Below, piece after piece: positions 1 through 8,525 of a DNA stretch of 64,000 nt (position 1 is the first letter of the stretch; every line of letters begins with the position of its first letter). This stretch comes from Opitutaceae bacterium. Lineage in GTDB: Bacteria > Verrucomicrobiota > Verrucomicrobiia > Opitutales > Opitutaceae. The DNA is taken from contig JAHCAZ010000012.1 of NCBI GenBank assembly GCA_019634615.1, positions 42,168 through 106,167 on the forward strand, read 5' to 3'. The position numbers and the translations under genes are program-made. The notes under the pieces were generated by a model. It worked only from the letters and a program-made list of their open reading frames with translations. It did not search any database and was not told the origin of the DNA.

Positions 1-117
1 CGCCGCGTCCCCCAGCATGCGCGCCAGGTAGCGACGCAAAGGGGTCACCGTGGCATTGTACAACCCGGCGAAATCGCGGACAGGCGGAGGTTCATCGGCC
101 ATGGTAGGAGACAGCAT
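1..117 (-). CDS. Sigma-70 (ECF-type) RNA polymerase sigma factor, N-terminal fragment
   Basis: The gene runs off the left edge of the window, so only about 39 N-terminal codons are visible. The visible protein reads F-A-G-L-Y-N-A-T-V-T-P-L-R-R-Y-L-A-R-M-L-G-D, which is the start of a sigma region 2 (the helix before the DAEDxxQExF segment of ECF sigma factors). Two in-frame ATGs are possible, ending at 117 and 102. An AGGAG lies just upstream of 117, unusually close to that ATG, so 102 is the alternative. It is divergent in function from the lipid genes that end at 200, with only about 80 bp between. Target promoters and any anti-sigma factor lie outside the window. Confidence 0.65.
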   Translation of the reverse strand, partial: MLSPTMADEPPPVRDFAGLYNATVTPLRRYLARMLGDAA

Positions 118-199
118 CACTCCTAACGGACAATCGGCACGTGCCAATCCGCTATTCGCGCCGCGGAATGTTCGCCGGTCCCGTGAACGGCCGGGTGGC

Positions 200-1006
200 C
201 TACGCCTCGGCGGGCTCCGGCGCGGCCGGGATCGCGGCGGGCGGGTAGTCGGCGCGGAAGCGGGCGTAGTCGAGGAGCTCGTAGCGGCCGTCGAGGTGCT
301 CGACGACGGCGGTGAGCGACTCGACCCAGTCGCCGGAGTTGAGGTAGTGGATGTCGCCCAGGCGCTTGTCGGCCGGCGTGTGGATGTGGCCGCACATCAC
401 GCCGGTGCAACCGCGGGCGCGGGCCAGGGCGGCGATGTGGTCCTCGAAGTTGGAGACGTGGCTCACCGCGGACTTCACCCGGGCCTTGATCGCCTTGCTG
501 AGCGACCAGTACTCGAGCCCGCGCCAGCGGCGCCAGGCGTTGTAGGCGCGGTTGAGCCCGAGCAGCGCGCGGTAGCCCCAGTCCCCGAGGTGGGCGAGGA
601 AGACGAAGTTCCGCGTGATGGTGTCGAACACGTCGCCGTGCAGCACGAGGTAGCGGCCCCGCAAGCCCTCGTGCACATGGTCCTCGACGAGGCTCAGCTT
701 CTCGAAGGCCAGCGGGAGGAAGGCGGCGAGGATGTCGTCGTGGTTGCCGCGCAGGTAGACGACCTCGGTGTCGCGCTTCTCCAGCTTCTTCAGCACGATG
801 CGGATGAACCGCGTGTGCGCCTTGGTCCACTGCCCGGCGCGGCGCAGCTGCCAGCCGTCGATGATGTCGCCGTTGAGGATCAGCTTCGCGCAGCGCGTGT
901 GGCGGAGGAAGTGGTTCACCTCCTCGACCTTGCAGTCCGGCGTGCCGAGGTGGACGTCGGAGATGATGACGGTGCGGACGTGGAGGAGCTGCTTTTCCTT
1001 ATCCAT
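200..1006 (-). CDS. Calcineurin-like metallophosphoesterase, PlcP/LpxH-like
   Basis: A 268-residue cytoplasmic metallophosphoesterase. All five metal-site blocks are visible in order: DVHLG near residue 17, GDIIDGW near 46, GNHDD near 87, HGDVFD near 120 and CGHIHTP near 207. This fold covers UDP-2,3-diacylglucosamine hydrolase (LpxH) and the phospholipase C PlcP of Sinorhizobium, which splits membrane phospholipids to diacylglycerol under phosphate stress. Context favours PlcP: the gene overlaps by 8 bp the end of an MGDG-synthase-like glycosyltransferase and closes a three-gene operon behind a PHO-box-like site. The ATG at 1006 was chosen because upstream residues are low-complexity Pro/Ala/Ser that shadow the preceding gene. 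LpxH activity cannot be excluded from sequence alone. Confidence 0.8.
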   Translation of the reverse strand: MDKEKQLLHVRTVIISDVHLGTPDCKVEEVNHFLRHTRCAKLILNGDIIDGWQLRRAGQWTKAHTRFIRIVLKKLEKRDTEVVYLRGNHDDILAAFLPLAFEKLSLVEDHVHEGLRGRYLVLHGDVFDTITRNFVFLAHLGDWGYRALLGLNRAYNAWRRWRGLEYWSLSKAIKARVKSAVSHVSNFEDHIAALARARGCTGVMCGHIHTPADKRLGDIHYLNSGDWVESLTAVVEHLDGRYELLDYARFRADYPPAAIPAAPEPAEA

Positions 1007-2207
1007 GATGCGGACTGAGGGTGCGCGCCGCCCCTTCGCCGTCCCCCCGGGCTTTGTCACGCATTGCGTGACAAAGGGGAGGAGGTGGCGGCGGGATGGA
1101 GGCGAGGAGGTGGCGGGCGATGGCGCGGGCGGCGTGCGGGCGGGCGAGGGGCTCGAGGGCGGCGCGCCACTCGCGCCAGCGGGCGCCGCGGCCGGCGAAA
1201 GCCGTGCGGAGGGTGGCGATGACGGCATCCGGATCCGGGGCGTAGGCGCCGATGCGGTGGCGGCGGAGGAGCTCGTGGTTGCCCTCCTCCTGGCCGGGGA
1301 CGACCTGGTTGACGATTATCGGACAGCGGGCGGCGACGGCCTCCTGCGTGGTGGCGCCGCCGGCCTTGCTGATGACGACGTGGTGGGTGAGGAGCAGCCG
1401 CGGGATCTGGTCGGTCCAGCCGAGGATGACCGCCGGGGCGGGGCGGCGGGCGGCCAGGGCGTGGAGGCGTTGGCGCAGGGCCTCGTCGCGGCCGACGGCG
1501 CAGGTGACCTCCCAGTCGGGCTCGGCGAGGAGGCGGCGGGCGGTCGCCTCCGCGTGGCGCGTGCCGGAGTTGATGATAAAGAGGACCCGCGGTCGGTGGC
1601 CGGCGGCGAGGTTGGGCGGGTGGAGCGGCGCGGCGTGGTCGGAGAGGAGCGCCGGCACCGGGAAGCCGAGGGCATGGATGCGCTCCGCGGGAATCCCGGC
1701 GTCGGCGAGGACGGCGGCCGTGTCGGGATTGGGCACGTACCAGGCGGCGCAGCGCGGCAGCAGCCAGAGCGAGTGGATGCTGATCGAGTCGGTGACGACG
1801 TTGACGTGCGGCGCGCGCAGGCCGCCCGCGGCGGCGAGGGCGTCGAGCATGAAGCCGTAGACGGGATAAGTGCTGCACACCGCGGCGGGTTGGATGTCGG
1901 CGAGGAGACGGGCGAGGCAGGCCTGTTCGCGGCGGAAGACCCAGAGGTGGCGCGGCAGGGGGCGGGCGCGGTCGAGCCAGGCGAAGAACCGGCTCCACAG
2001 GCGGGGCGTGCGGTTGATGGCCGCGAGGTAGGCCCGGCGGGTGACCGCATTCAGGCGGGGTGAGACGAGGGCGAAAAGGTCGGCAAGATGCGCGGTGCCC
2101 GGCCCGTGCTCAGCGTCGAGGGCGGCGGCGAGGTTGCGCGCGGCGGCATTGTGGCCCTCGCCGAATCCGGCCGTGAGCACCAGAATGCGGGCAGGCGCCG
2201 GATTCAT
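999..2207 (-). CDS. MGDG-synthase/MurG-like glycosyltransferase (probable diacylglycerol glycosyltransferase)
   Basis: A 402-residue GT-B glycosyltransferase. The N-terminus (LVLTAGFGEGHNAAARNLA) is the glycine-rich loop of the MGDG-synthase N-domain family, which binds the lipid acceptor. The C-terminal half has the GT28 nucleotide-sugar site (ISKAGGATTQEAVAARCP near residue 280-300 and GQEEGN after it). Family members transfer a hexose from UDP-sugar to diacylglycerol at the membrane. Its start overlaps the stop of the GT4 gene (ATGA, 2204-2207) and its end overlaps the metallophosphoesterase start, so the three are translationally coupled. The last 40 or so residues are Pro-rich and then encoded by a perfect palindrome (1052-1076), so the conserved protein probably ends earlier and the tail is repeat-derived. 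Confidence 0.82.
   Translation of the reverse strand: MNPAPARILVLTAGFGEGHNAAARNLAAALDAEHGPGTAHLADLFALVSPRLNAVTRRAYLAAINRTPRLWSRFFAWLDRARPLPRHLWVFRREQACLARLLADIQPAAVCSTYPVYGFMLDALAAAGGLRAPHVNVVTDSISIHSLWLLPRCAAWYVPNPDTAAVLADAGIPAERIHALGFPVPALLSDHAAPLHPPNLAAGHRPRVLFIINSGTRHAEATARRLLAEPDWEVTCAVGRDEALRQRLHALAARRPAPAVILGWTDQIPRLLLTHHVVISKAGGATTQEAVAARCPIIVNQVVPGQEEGNHELLRRHRIGAYAPDPDAVIATLRTAFAGRGARWREWRAALEPLARPHAARAIARHLLASIPPPPPPLCHAMRDKARGDGEGAARTLSPHHG
1052..1076. repeat. Perfect palindrome inside the 3' end of the glycosyltransferase gene
   Basis: Arms CTTTGTCACGCA (1052-1063) and its exact complement (1065-1076) flank a single base. It is translated as part of the glycosyltransferase C-terminal tail just before the metallophosphoesterase start. 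A shorter palindrome with the same TTTGT core lies at 10630-10648 before the phosphate porin. It may be a hairpin, a dispersed repeat or a protein-binding site; sequence alone does not decide. Confidence 0.6.
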
Positions 2208-3379
2208 GCGGCGGGCGCGGCCGGCGCCGGCCGGAGCTCCGGGTTGGGGAGATGGCCGGCCACCGTGAGCAGGTCGTGCTCGAAGCGGGAGATCACCTGG
2301 TCCCAGGACTGGGCCTCGACGGCGGCGCGGGCGGCCGGACGCAGGCGCTGGCGCAGGGCGTCGTCAGTCGCGAGGCGCACCGCGGCGGCGACGAGGTCGT
2401 CGGGCCGGTCGCAGGGCACCCGGAGGCCGTTCACGCCATCGCGCACGAACTGGCGTGCGGCGGCGTAGTCAAAGCCCGCGACGGCCAGACCGCTCGCCAT
2501 GGCCTCGGTCAGGACGTTGCCGAAGGTCTCGGACAGGCTGGCGTGCAGGTAGATGTCGGCCGAGGCGTAGTGCCGCGCCAGCTCCTGCCGGGGAATGAAG
2601 CCGGTGAACCGGCAATGCGGCTGGGCGGCCTCGAGGCGGGCGCGGAGCGGGCCGTCGCCCACGATGACGAAGCGGCAGCGCGAATTGGCCGCGCGCATGG
2701 CGTCGAAGGCGCGGAACAGCAGCGGGTAGTTTTTCTCGGGGGCGAGGCGGCCGACGTGCAGGACCACGGGGTCCGCCGGGCCGGCATCCCAGCTTTGGCG
2801 CAGGGCGGGGGAGCGGCGTGCGGGGTCGAAGCGCACCGTGTCGACCCCGCGGGAGAGCACGGCGAGGTCACGGAAGCCGAGGCCGGCGAGTTCCGCGCAC
2901 AGCTCCTCGGTGGGGGCGAACGTGCGCTGCGTGCGGTTGTGCACGCGGCGCAGCCAGGCGAGCACGAGCCGGCGCAGCGGGGCGAAGCCGTAGTCGCCGG
3001 TGTAGGCGTGGAAATTGGTGTGGAAGCTCGACGTCACCGGCAGGCCGAGCCGGCGGGCGGCGGTGATGGCGGAGGCGCCGAGGGGGCCCTCGGTCACGAC
3101 GTGGACCAGGTCGGGCGGGTTGCGCCGCCAGAGCCGCTGCAACCGACCCCGGGCCGGCAAGCCGAGGCGCAACTGCGGGTAACCCGGAATCGGAAAGCCC
3201 GGCAGCGGGACCTCGGCGAACCCGGTGCTGGGATTCGCCGGCGGCAGGTCGTGGCGATGCGGCCGGTAGACCGTGACGTGGTGATGGCGGCGGCCGAGCT
3301 CGCGGGCGATGTGGCCAAAGGTCATCGCCACGCCGTTGATTTCGGGCGGGAAGGTTTCGGTGACGATTGCGAGGTGCAC
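2204..3379 (-). CDS. GT4-family glycosyltransferase (MgtA/GDP-mannose transferase-like)
   Basis: A 391-residue retaining GT-B enzyme. It begins with the family signature HLAIVTETFPPEINGVA, and the donor site is recognisable as SETFGNVLTEAMASGLAVAG about 100 residues before the C-terminus, with HVGRLAPEKN in the middle. Relatives include bacterial and plant diacylglycerol/glycolipid glycosyltransferases (SQDG-synthase and mannosyltransferase types). It is first gene of the lipid operon. A GTG at 3415 would extend the frame, but that lies upstream of the transcription start expected from the PHO-box-like element at 3427-3459, and homologues start at the -AIVTETFPP- block, so GTG 3379 is preferred. 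Substrate (glucose, glucuronate, mannose) is not deducible. Confidence 0.78.
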   Translation of the reverse strand: MHLAIVTETFPPEINGVAMTFGHIARELGRRHHHVTVYRPHRHDLPPANPSTGFAEVPLPGFPIPGYPQLRLGLPARGRLQRLWRRNPPDLVHVVTEGPLGASAITAARRLGLPVTSSFHTNFHAYTGDYGFAPLRRLVLAWLRRVHNRTQRTFAPTEELCAELAGLGFRDLAVLSRGVDTVRFDPARRSPALRQSWDAGPADPVVLHVGRLAPEKNYPLLFRAFDAMRAANSRCRFVIVGDGPLRARLEAAQPHCRFTGFIPRQELARHYASADIYLHASLSETFGNVLTEAMASGLAVAGFDYAAARQFVRDGVNGLRVPCDRPDDLVAAAVRLATDDALRQRLRPAARAAVEAQSWDQVISRFEHDLLTVAGHLPNPELRPAPAAPAA

Positions 3380-3426
3380 GGGAGCGGTGGCGTGTAGGTA
3401 TTTGCGGACCTCCACTTAGCCCCGGC

Positions 3427-3459
3427 TCCGTGTCGAACCGGTGTCGTTCCGGTGACGTT
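3427..3459 (-). promoter_or_regulatory. PHO-box-like array of three 11-bp direct repeats
   Basis: Read on the minus strand, three contiguous 11-bp units contain CGTCAC, CGACAC and CGACAC at the same offset. PhoB boxes in other bacteria are 7-bp direct repeats with a 4-bp spacer, i.e. an 11-bp period, with core TGTCA. A TAAGTG that could serve as a -10 follows about 8 bp downstream. The same CGACAC/CGTCAC pair with the same period occurs before the phosphate porin at 10646-10667. Inference: PhoB-type activation of the lipid operon when phosphate is low. Confidence 0.55.
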
Positions 3460-3494
3460 CCGGGAAAACCCGGGCGGCACCGCTCCCAGCCGCC

Positions 3495-4403
3495 TCAGGC
3501 AGCGCTCGTGCGCAGGAAAGCCTCGACCTCGGCGCGGGTCGGCGCGCCGGCCCGGCCGCCGAAACGGGTGCACTTGAGGGCGGCGGCGGCGTTGGCAAAC
3601 CGACCCGCCGTCGCGGGATCGGCGCCCTCGGCCAGCGCGAGCGTGAAGGCGCCGTGGAACACATCTCCGGCTGAAAGCGTGTCCACGGCCTGGACCTCAG
3701 GTGCGGGCGCATGGCGGATCGCGCCGCGTTCCAGCCAGCTGAAACCGGCGGCACCCAGCGTGACGCCCACGAAACCGGGCAACCGCGTTGCGGCCGCGTG
3801 CAGGGCCTCCTCGATGGGGCCGGCGCCGGCGAACGACTGGAGGGCCGGCTCGGAGAAGACGACATGGCTCGCGAGCGGCGCGAGTTCCTCGAGGACCCCG
3901 GGAGGTGAAACATCGGCGTCGAGCACGGCGATGCGACCGCAGTCGCGCGCCGCCCCCAGGGCGCGGGCGGCACCGGCGGGCCAGCGGGCGTCGACGAGCA
4001 GGGCGTCGAACTGCGGGATGCGCTCGACCGGCAGCCAGCCCGGGTCCGGGTCGAGTTGGGGATCGTAGTAGGGTACGACCATGCGGCCGCCGGCGTCGTC
4101 GACCAAGATCGTGCACACCGTGGATCGTCCGCCGGGGACAAGGCGAATCCGGGAGAGTTCGAGGCCGGCCGCGGCCAGGTCGGCGATCGTCGCCCGACCG
4201 GTGGCGTCGTCACCCACCCGCGCCCAATACTCGACCCGCCCGCCGAGCCGCACGATTGCCGCCCCGCCGCTGGCCGCCATGCCGCCGGCCAGCTGCAGGC
4301 AGGCCGTGGGCAGCACCTTGGTCGGGGTGGCCGGGATCGCCGGGACCTTGAAAAGGGTGTCGAACGTCGCAGCGCCAACGCAGAGGATGTGAGGGGCGGA
4401 CAT
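3495..4403 (-). CDS. PfkB-family carbohydrate kinase
   Basis: A 302-residue ribokinase/PfkB-type sugar kinase. The N-terminal signature is seen as LAGGMAASGGAAIVRLGG near residues 38-55, and the C-terminal signature with the catalytic Asp is DTLSAGDVFHGAFTLALAEG near 240-260. The enzyme would phosphorylate a sugar or nucleoside with ATP in the cytoplasm; the substrate (ribose, ketohexose, fructose derivative) cannot be told. The ATG at 4403 gives the usual family N-terminus (ILCVGAATFDTLF). It is transcribed away from the SNF2 helicase, with a 138-bp divergent spacer, and ends 36 bp upstream of the PHO-box-like array of the lipid operon. Confidence 0.9.
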   Translation of the reverse strand: MSAPHILCVGAATFDTLFKVPAIPATPTKVLPTACLQLAGGMAASGGAAIVRLGGRVEYWARVGDDATGRATIADLAAAGLELSRIRLVPGGRSTVCTILVDDAGGRMVVPYYDPQLDPDPGWLPVERIPQFDALLVDARWPAGAARALGAARDCGRIAVLDADVSPPGVLEELAPLASHVVFSEPALQSFAGAGPIEEALHAAATRLPGFVGVTLGAAGFSWLERGAIRHAPAPEVQAVDTLSAGDVFHGAFTLALAEGADPATAGRFANAAAALKCTRFGGRAGAPTRAEVEAFLRTSAA

Positions 4404-4541
4404 GGGCAGGGCACCGCATCGAAGCCGGGGTGCCGACCCGGTGCAATCCAGCCGTTAGCGGGGTTTATGGGGCCCTTTGGATCAGCTAACTTAGTGATTG
4501 CACCGCACGGTCGGTTTTCTACGGTCCCCTCTTTTACGCGG

Positions 4542-7196
4542 ATGCAGTCACACGGCCCCAAGCGCGTCTACACTCCCCAATCCCTGGAGTTTTGGTTCGG
4601 AAAACTGGAAAACGATTGGGCGGCCGCGTTTAGTGAAAGCCAGCTGGAGACGGGTCGTCAGCTTTACCGCAGCGGCGAGGTCCGGGAGTTGGAACTCACT
4701 GCGCAGGATGCCATTATCCATCGCCGGGTCGACAAGCGCGACGAATATGCCGTGATCGAATGGGGCGCGGAGGGCCTGAGCGTGCGCTCGTCCACGACCG
4801 ATCGTGAGATCGCCCGTGCCTTGGCGGTGGCGGGCCTGCATGAGATCGAGGAATTGGTCGCGGACGAGATCTCGCCCCTCCCCGGGGAGCCGCCGCGGAC
4901 GCCCGTGGTGCCACCCAGTTTCAAAAGCGCCGCCCCGAACGGCCAGCGCGGCGGCACGGCCGCGCCCGCGGGCATGGCCCGGTCGACCACGGCGTCCACG
5001 CCGGCCCCGGCACCCGCGGCCACCAAGCCGGCCGCCGCGGCCGCCGCCGTGCGCCCGCTCGTGCTGGCGTTCAAGACCAAGACGGCGGGCCTCACCTTCC
5101 AGGCGTTCTGGGCCGAGGCCGACGGCAAGACCCGCCACCCCGCGCTGGGGGCGGCGGCGCACGCCGATGGCAACGGACACGTCAGCTCCGGCGAGCGCAC
5201 CAAGCTCATCGGCCTGGCCGCCTACGCGCGCAAGGCGCACTTCCAGTACAACCAACAGACCGGCGTGTACGTGCTCGAGTCGCTGGTGGAGATCCCGAAC
5301 TTCCTCAAGGTCACGCTCCCGGCCTGGCGCCGGCTTTTCGTGATCGAGCTCGATGAGCGCTCGGCCAACCTGCTCAAGGGCACGCGCACCGTCGAGCTCG
5401 AGGCCGTGGCCGAGCGCGTGGCGCAGCCCGGTCGCAACGGCGCGGCCGACGGCACCGGGCTCAACCTGCGGTGGATCTTCCGCGCGGGCGAGCGGCTCCT
5501 CACCGACGCCGAGGTCAACGCCCTCCTCAAGCGCGGCGGCGGCCCGGTCATCTTGCCCAATCTCGGCATCGTCGCGCTCACGCCCGAGCGCTGGGCCTCG
5601 TTCCATGCGTGGGAGAACAACGTCGCCGACACGCAGGGCGAGGGCGCGCTGTCGCCGTACCTCATCTTCTCACTGTTCAACGACGCGCGCCTGAAGCTCA
5701 CGCTCTCGCCGGAGATCGAGGCCTGGCGGCAGTCGGTGCTGGCCCCGCCGGCCGCGCCGCCGCCGCTGCCGGACCTGCTGCGCCCGTACCAGAAGCGCGG
5801 CGTCGAGTGGCTCGCGCACCTCTGCGACGTCGGCTGCCACGGGCTCCTCGCCGACGAGATGGGCCTGGGCAAGACCCTGCAGGTGCTCTCGCTGCTGGTC
5901 GCGCGCCCGGTCGCCGGCCGCCCCGCGCTGATCGTGTGCCCCGCGAGCGTGGTGCCCGTGTGGCGCGAGGAGATCGCGCGCTTCTTCCCGCAGCTCAAGG
6001 TGGACGTGCTCAAGGCCGGCCATGATTTCTCGGCGCGGACCGACGACGTCGTCTGGCTCGCGAGCTACACCCAGCTCCGCAAGCACCGCGCGCTGCTGCC
6101 GGCGCACGAGTTCGGCTACGCGGTGCTCGACGAGGGGCAGTTCATCAAGAACCCCGACGCCAAGGTCACGCAGACCTGCTTCGCGGTCCGCGCGCAGCAC
6201 CGTATCGTCCTCACCGGCACGCCGCTGGAGAACCGCCAGCTCGACCTGTGGAGCATCTTCCGCTTCCTCCTGCCGGGCCTGCTCGGCTCGCGGTCCACGT
6301 TCGAGGCGGCGCTGCACGCCGACCGCGGGGGCACGCTCGAGCGGCTGCGCGCGCAGCTGGCGCCCTTCATCCTCCGCCGCACCAAGAAGGAGGTCGCGAC
6401 CGAGCTGCCGCCGAAGGTCGAGATGGACCTGCTCTGCCCGCTCACCGACGTGCAGCGCGCCGAGTACGCGCACATCTGCTCCGAGGGCCTGGAGCGCCTG
6501 GGTGACGACGTCGGCACGGCGATGCGCGAGAAATCGTTCGGCTTCCTCGCGCTGCTCACGCGCCTGCGCCAGACCTGCTGCGATCCCGACCTGCTGCCGT
6601 GGCGCACGTCGCCGCTGCGCGATTCCGGCAAGATCACGCTCCTCATGGAGAAACTGGCCGAGATCGTGGGCAGCGGGCACAAGGTCGTGATCTTCTCGCA
6701 GTTCGTCATGCTCCTCGACCGCGTGCGCGCGGCGATGATCGAGCAGTTCCCCGACCTGCCGCGCTTCGAGCTCACGGGCATGACGCTCGATCGCCAGAAA
6801 CCCGTGTCGTCCTTCCAGGGCGCCCCGGGCGCGGCGGCGATGCTCGTCTCGCTCAAGGCCGCCGGCACCGGCATCACGCTGCATGCGGCCGACTACGTGT
6901 TCCTGCTCGACCCGTGGTGGAACCCGGCCGTCGAGGCTCAGGCCGTGGACCGCGTGCACCGCATCGGCCAGACCAACACCGTCTTCGTGTACCGCATGGT
7001 CACCGCCGGCACGATCGAGGAGCGCATCCAGGCGCTGAAGGCCGACAAGAAGGACCTGTTCGACAAGCTGATCGGCGGGCTCGGCGGCGACTTCGACCTC
7101 AGCCAGCACTTCACCTCGCTGCGCAGCCTCGTGCAGCTCACCACCCAGGCCGAGCAGGAAAGCGAGCCGGAGATGGAGAGCTATACGATCGACTGA
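4542..7196 (+). CDS. SNF2-family DNA-dependent ATPase/helicase
   Basis: An 884-residue SNF2/RapA-type protein. The C-terminal half holds the motor: motif I DEMGLGKT near residue 437, motif II DEGQ (usually DEAQ/DEAH) near 528, motif III LTGTPLENR near 557 and motif VI QAVDRVHRIGQT near 802. The N-terminal 400 residues show only weak likeness to the SWIM-containing regulatory half of bacterial SNF2 proteins; no clear CxC/CxH zinc site is visible. An Ala/Pro-rich linker occupies roughly residues 145-180. Such proteins remodel protein-DNA or RNA-polymerase complexes. The start at 4542 is the first ATG after the divergent spacer; the frame is open further upstream but that part is antisense to the kinase gene. 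Confidence 0.9.
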   Translation: MQSHGPKRVYTPQSLEFWFGKLENDWAAAFSESQLETGRQLYRSGEVRELELTAQDAIIHRRVDKRDEYAVIEWGAEGLSVRSSTTDREIARALAVAGLHEIEELVADEISPLPGEPPRTPVVPPSFKSAAPNGQRGGTAAPAGMARSTTASTPAPAPAATKPAAAAAAVRPLVLAFKTKTAGLTFQAFWAEADGKTRHPALGAAAHADGNGHVSSGERTKLIGLAAYARKAHFQYNQQTGVYVLESLVEIPNFLKVTLPAWRRLFVIELDERSANLLKGTRTVELEAVAERVAQPGRNGAADGTGLNLRWIFRAGERLLTDAEVNALLKRGGGPVILPNLGIVALTPERWASFHAWENNVADTQGEGALSPYLIFSLFNDARLKLTLSPEIEAWRQSVLAPPAAPPPLPDLLRPYQKRGVEWLAHLCDVGCHGLLADEMGLGKTLQVLSLLVARPVAGRPALIVCPASVVPVWREEIARFFPQLKVDVLKAGHDFSARTDDVVWLASYTQLRKHRALLPAHEFGYAVLDEGQFIKNPDAKVTQTCFAVRAQHRIVLTGTPLENRQLDLWSIFRFLLPGLLGSRSTFEAALHADRGGTLERLRAQLAPFILRRTKKEVATELPPKVEMDLLCPLTDVQRAEYAHICSEGLERLGDDVGTAMREKSFGFLALLTRLRQTCCDPDLLPWRTSPLRDSGKITLLMEKLAEIVGSGHKVVIFSQFVMLLDRVRAAMIEQFPDLPRFELTGMTLDRQKPVSSFQGAPGAAAMLVSLKAAGTGITLHAADYVFLLDPWWNPAVEAQAVDRVHRIGQTNTVFVYRMVTAGTIEERIQALKADKKDLFDKLIGGLGGDFDLSQHFTSLRSLVQLTTQAEQESEPEMESYTID

Positions 7197-7203
7197 GGAT
7201 TTT

Positions 7204-7377
7204 GAACCGCGAAGGGCGCGAAGGGACGCGAAGGTGTTCCGATCTTTTATCGCGGAAGCGCGGAGGAGCGGAAACGCGGAATCGATCCGAATATTCTGTT
7301 CCGCGATTTCGCCCTTCCGCGTTTCCGCGATTGTGGATTGGGGATTTCTTCGCGTCGCTTCGCGATCTTCGCGGTTC
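7204..7377. repeat. Nested inverted repeat, CGCGAAG-rich family
   Basis: The spacer after the helicase is an imperfect dyad. GAACCGCGAAGGGCGCGAAG at the left reappears inverted at 7348-7377, and an inner pair (CGCGGAAGCGCGGAGGAGCGG against CCGCGTTTCCGCGAT-type sequence) is nested inside. Fragments of the same family lie near 26361-26388 and 29572-29592. It could fold into a long hairpin and is non-coding. Confidence 0.7.
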
Positions 7378-7435
7378 CATGATGGCCTTATCTCCGCTTG
7401 CTCCCGGCGCTCGGGCTCATTCTCCTTTTTCACCC

Positions 7436-8188
7436 ATGAGCCACACCACTCCCTCCCGTTCCCTGCCCAAGGAAATCCGCAACGCCCAGGGCGAGCGGAT
7501 TGATTTCACCGTGCATCCCGGCGCGGCGGCGAATGACACGCTGGTCGTCATCGGCCACGGTGTGACCGGCAACAAGGAGCGGCCGCACCTCGTGGCGCTG
7601 GCCGAGGGGCTGGCCAAGGCGGGCGTCACGGTCCTGCGGCTGTCGTTCTCCGGCAACGGGGCGTCCGAGGGCGCGTTCACGGCGAGCACGATCACCAAGG
7701 AAGTCGCCGACCTCGGCGCGGTGCTCGATGCGCTGCCCGGCTGGCGGATCGGCTACGCCGGCCACAGCATGGGCGGGGCGGTGGGCGTGCTGCGGGCGAG
7801 CCGCGATGCGCGGATCACGTTTCTGGTCTCGCTGGCGGGCATGGCGCACACGGCGGAGTTCGCGAAGCGCGAGTTCGGCACGGTCCAGCCGGGCGCGGGC
7901 TGCATGTGGGACAACCCGGATTGCCCGCTCTCGGCCGAGTTCATGGCCGACATGGCGCGCATCGGCGACGTGCTCGCCGCGGCCAAGGGCGTGACGGTGC
8001 CGTGGCTGCTCGTGCACGGCACGGCGGATGATGTCGTGCCGGTGCAGGATTCCGAGGCGGTGATGAAGGTCGCGGGGAAAAACGCGCGCCTCGTCACGGT
8101 TCCCGGCGGCGACCATGGATTCTCGGAGGGCAACACGGCGCCGATGGTGCAGGCGGTGACGGCGTGGGTGACAGGCTTGGGGCGGTGA
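7436..8188 (+). CDS. Alpha/beta hydrolase (esterase/acylaminoacyl-peptidase-like)
   Basis: A 250-residue cytoplasmic alpha/beta hydrolase with no signal peptide. The nucleophile elbow is GHSMGG (Ser near residue 108), the oxyanion region is IGHGVTGNKE near 35-45, a late Asp lies in VHGTADDVVP near 203-210 and the catalytic His in GGDHGF near 228. Related proteins are serine hydrolases of unknown substrate. ATG 7436 gives a normal family N-terminus; the preceding 230 bp are the repeat-filled spacer. It stands alone, with repeat clusters on both sides. Confidence 0.85.
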   Translation: MSHTTPSRSLPKEIRNAQGERIDFTVHPGAAANDTLVVIGHGVTGNKERPHLVALAEGLAKAGVTVLRLSFSGNGASEGAFTASTITKEVADLGAVLDALPGWRIGYAGHSMGGAVGVLRASRDARITFLVSLAGMAHTAEFAKREFGTVQPGAGCMWDNPDCPLSAEFMADMARIGDVLAAAKGVTVPWLLVHGTADDVVPVQDSEAVMKVAGKNARLVTVPGGDHGFSEGNTAPMVQAVTAWVTGLGR

Positions 8189-8214
8189 CCGGGCCGGCCG
8201 CGGTGTGGGGTCGG

Positions 8215-8440
8215 AACGCTCAACGCTTAACGTTCAACTCTTAACGCTCAAGGGGCGGACGGACCGGAGACGTGGCTACGAGCGTGAGCGAGTGGTCATC
8301 ATGCCGCGAAGCCGGATCTCCACTCGCTCACGCTCTTGGCCACGCGAACACGTCAATGTTCAGCGTTCAGAGTTCGGCGTTATGTGTTCGGCGTTCAACG
8401 TTTCCCTTCCTTGAGCGTTGAACGTTAAACGTTGAGCGTT
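8215..8440. repeat. Composite nested dyad repeat left of clcA
   Basis: The 337-bp spacer between the hydrolase and the chloride channel holds two repeat families nested in each other. The outer pair is AACGCTTAACGTTCAAC-like units at 8215-8251, inverted as TTGAGCGTTGAACGTT at 8409-8440. The inner pair is GTGGCTACGAGCGTGAGCG at 8272, inverted at 8320-8343. The same two families form a second composite right of the channel gene. No gene is seen in the spacer. Confidence 0.75.
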
Positions 8441-8525
8441 TTCCTCATCTCGTTCTCCGCCGCCTGAATATTAGCACCGCCGCGGGCTTGTTTTCGCCGG
8501 CTCGCTCCTTACGGTGCGGGCAGAG

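Noticed and set aside
3380..3415. GTG at 3415 as start of the GT4 gene
   Set aside because: It would lie upstream of the transcript start expected from the PHO-box-like element, and the extra residues have no family similarity.
5670..7433. A 587-codon minus-strand open frame under the SNF2 gene
   Set aside because: It is the antisense shadow of a well-supported helicase; the product is low-complexity Leu/Gly/Glu/Arg.
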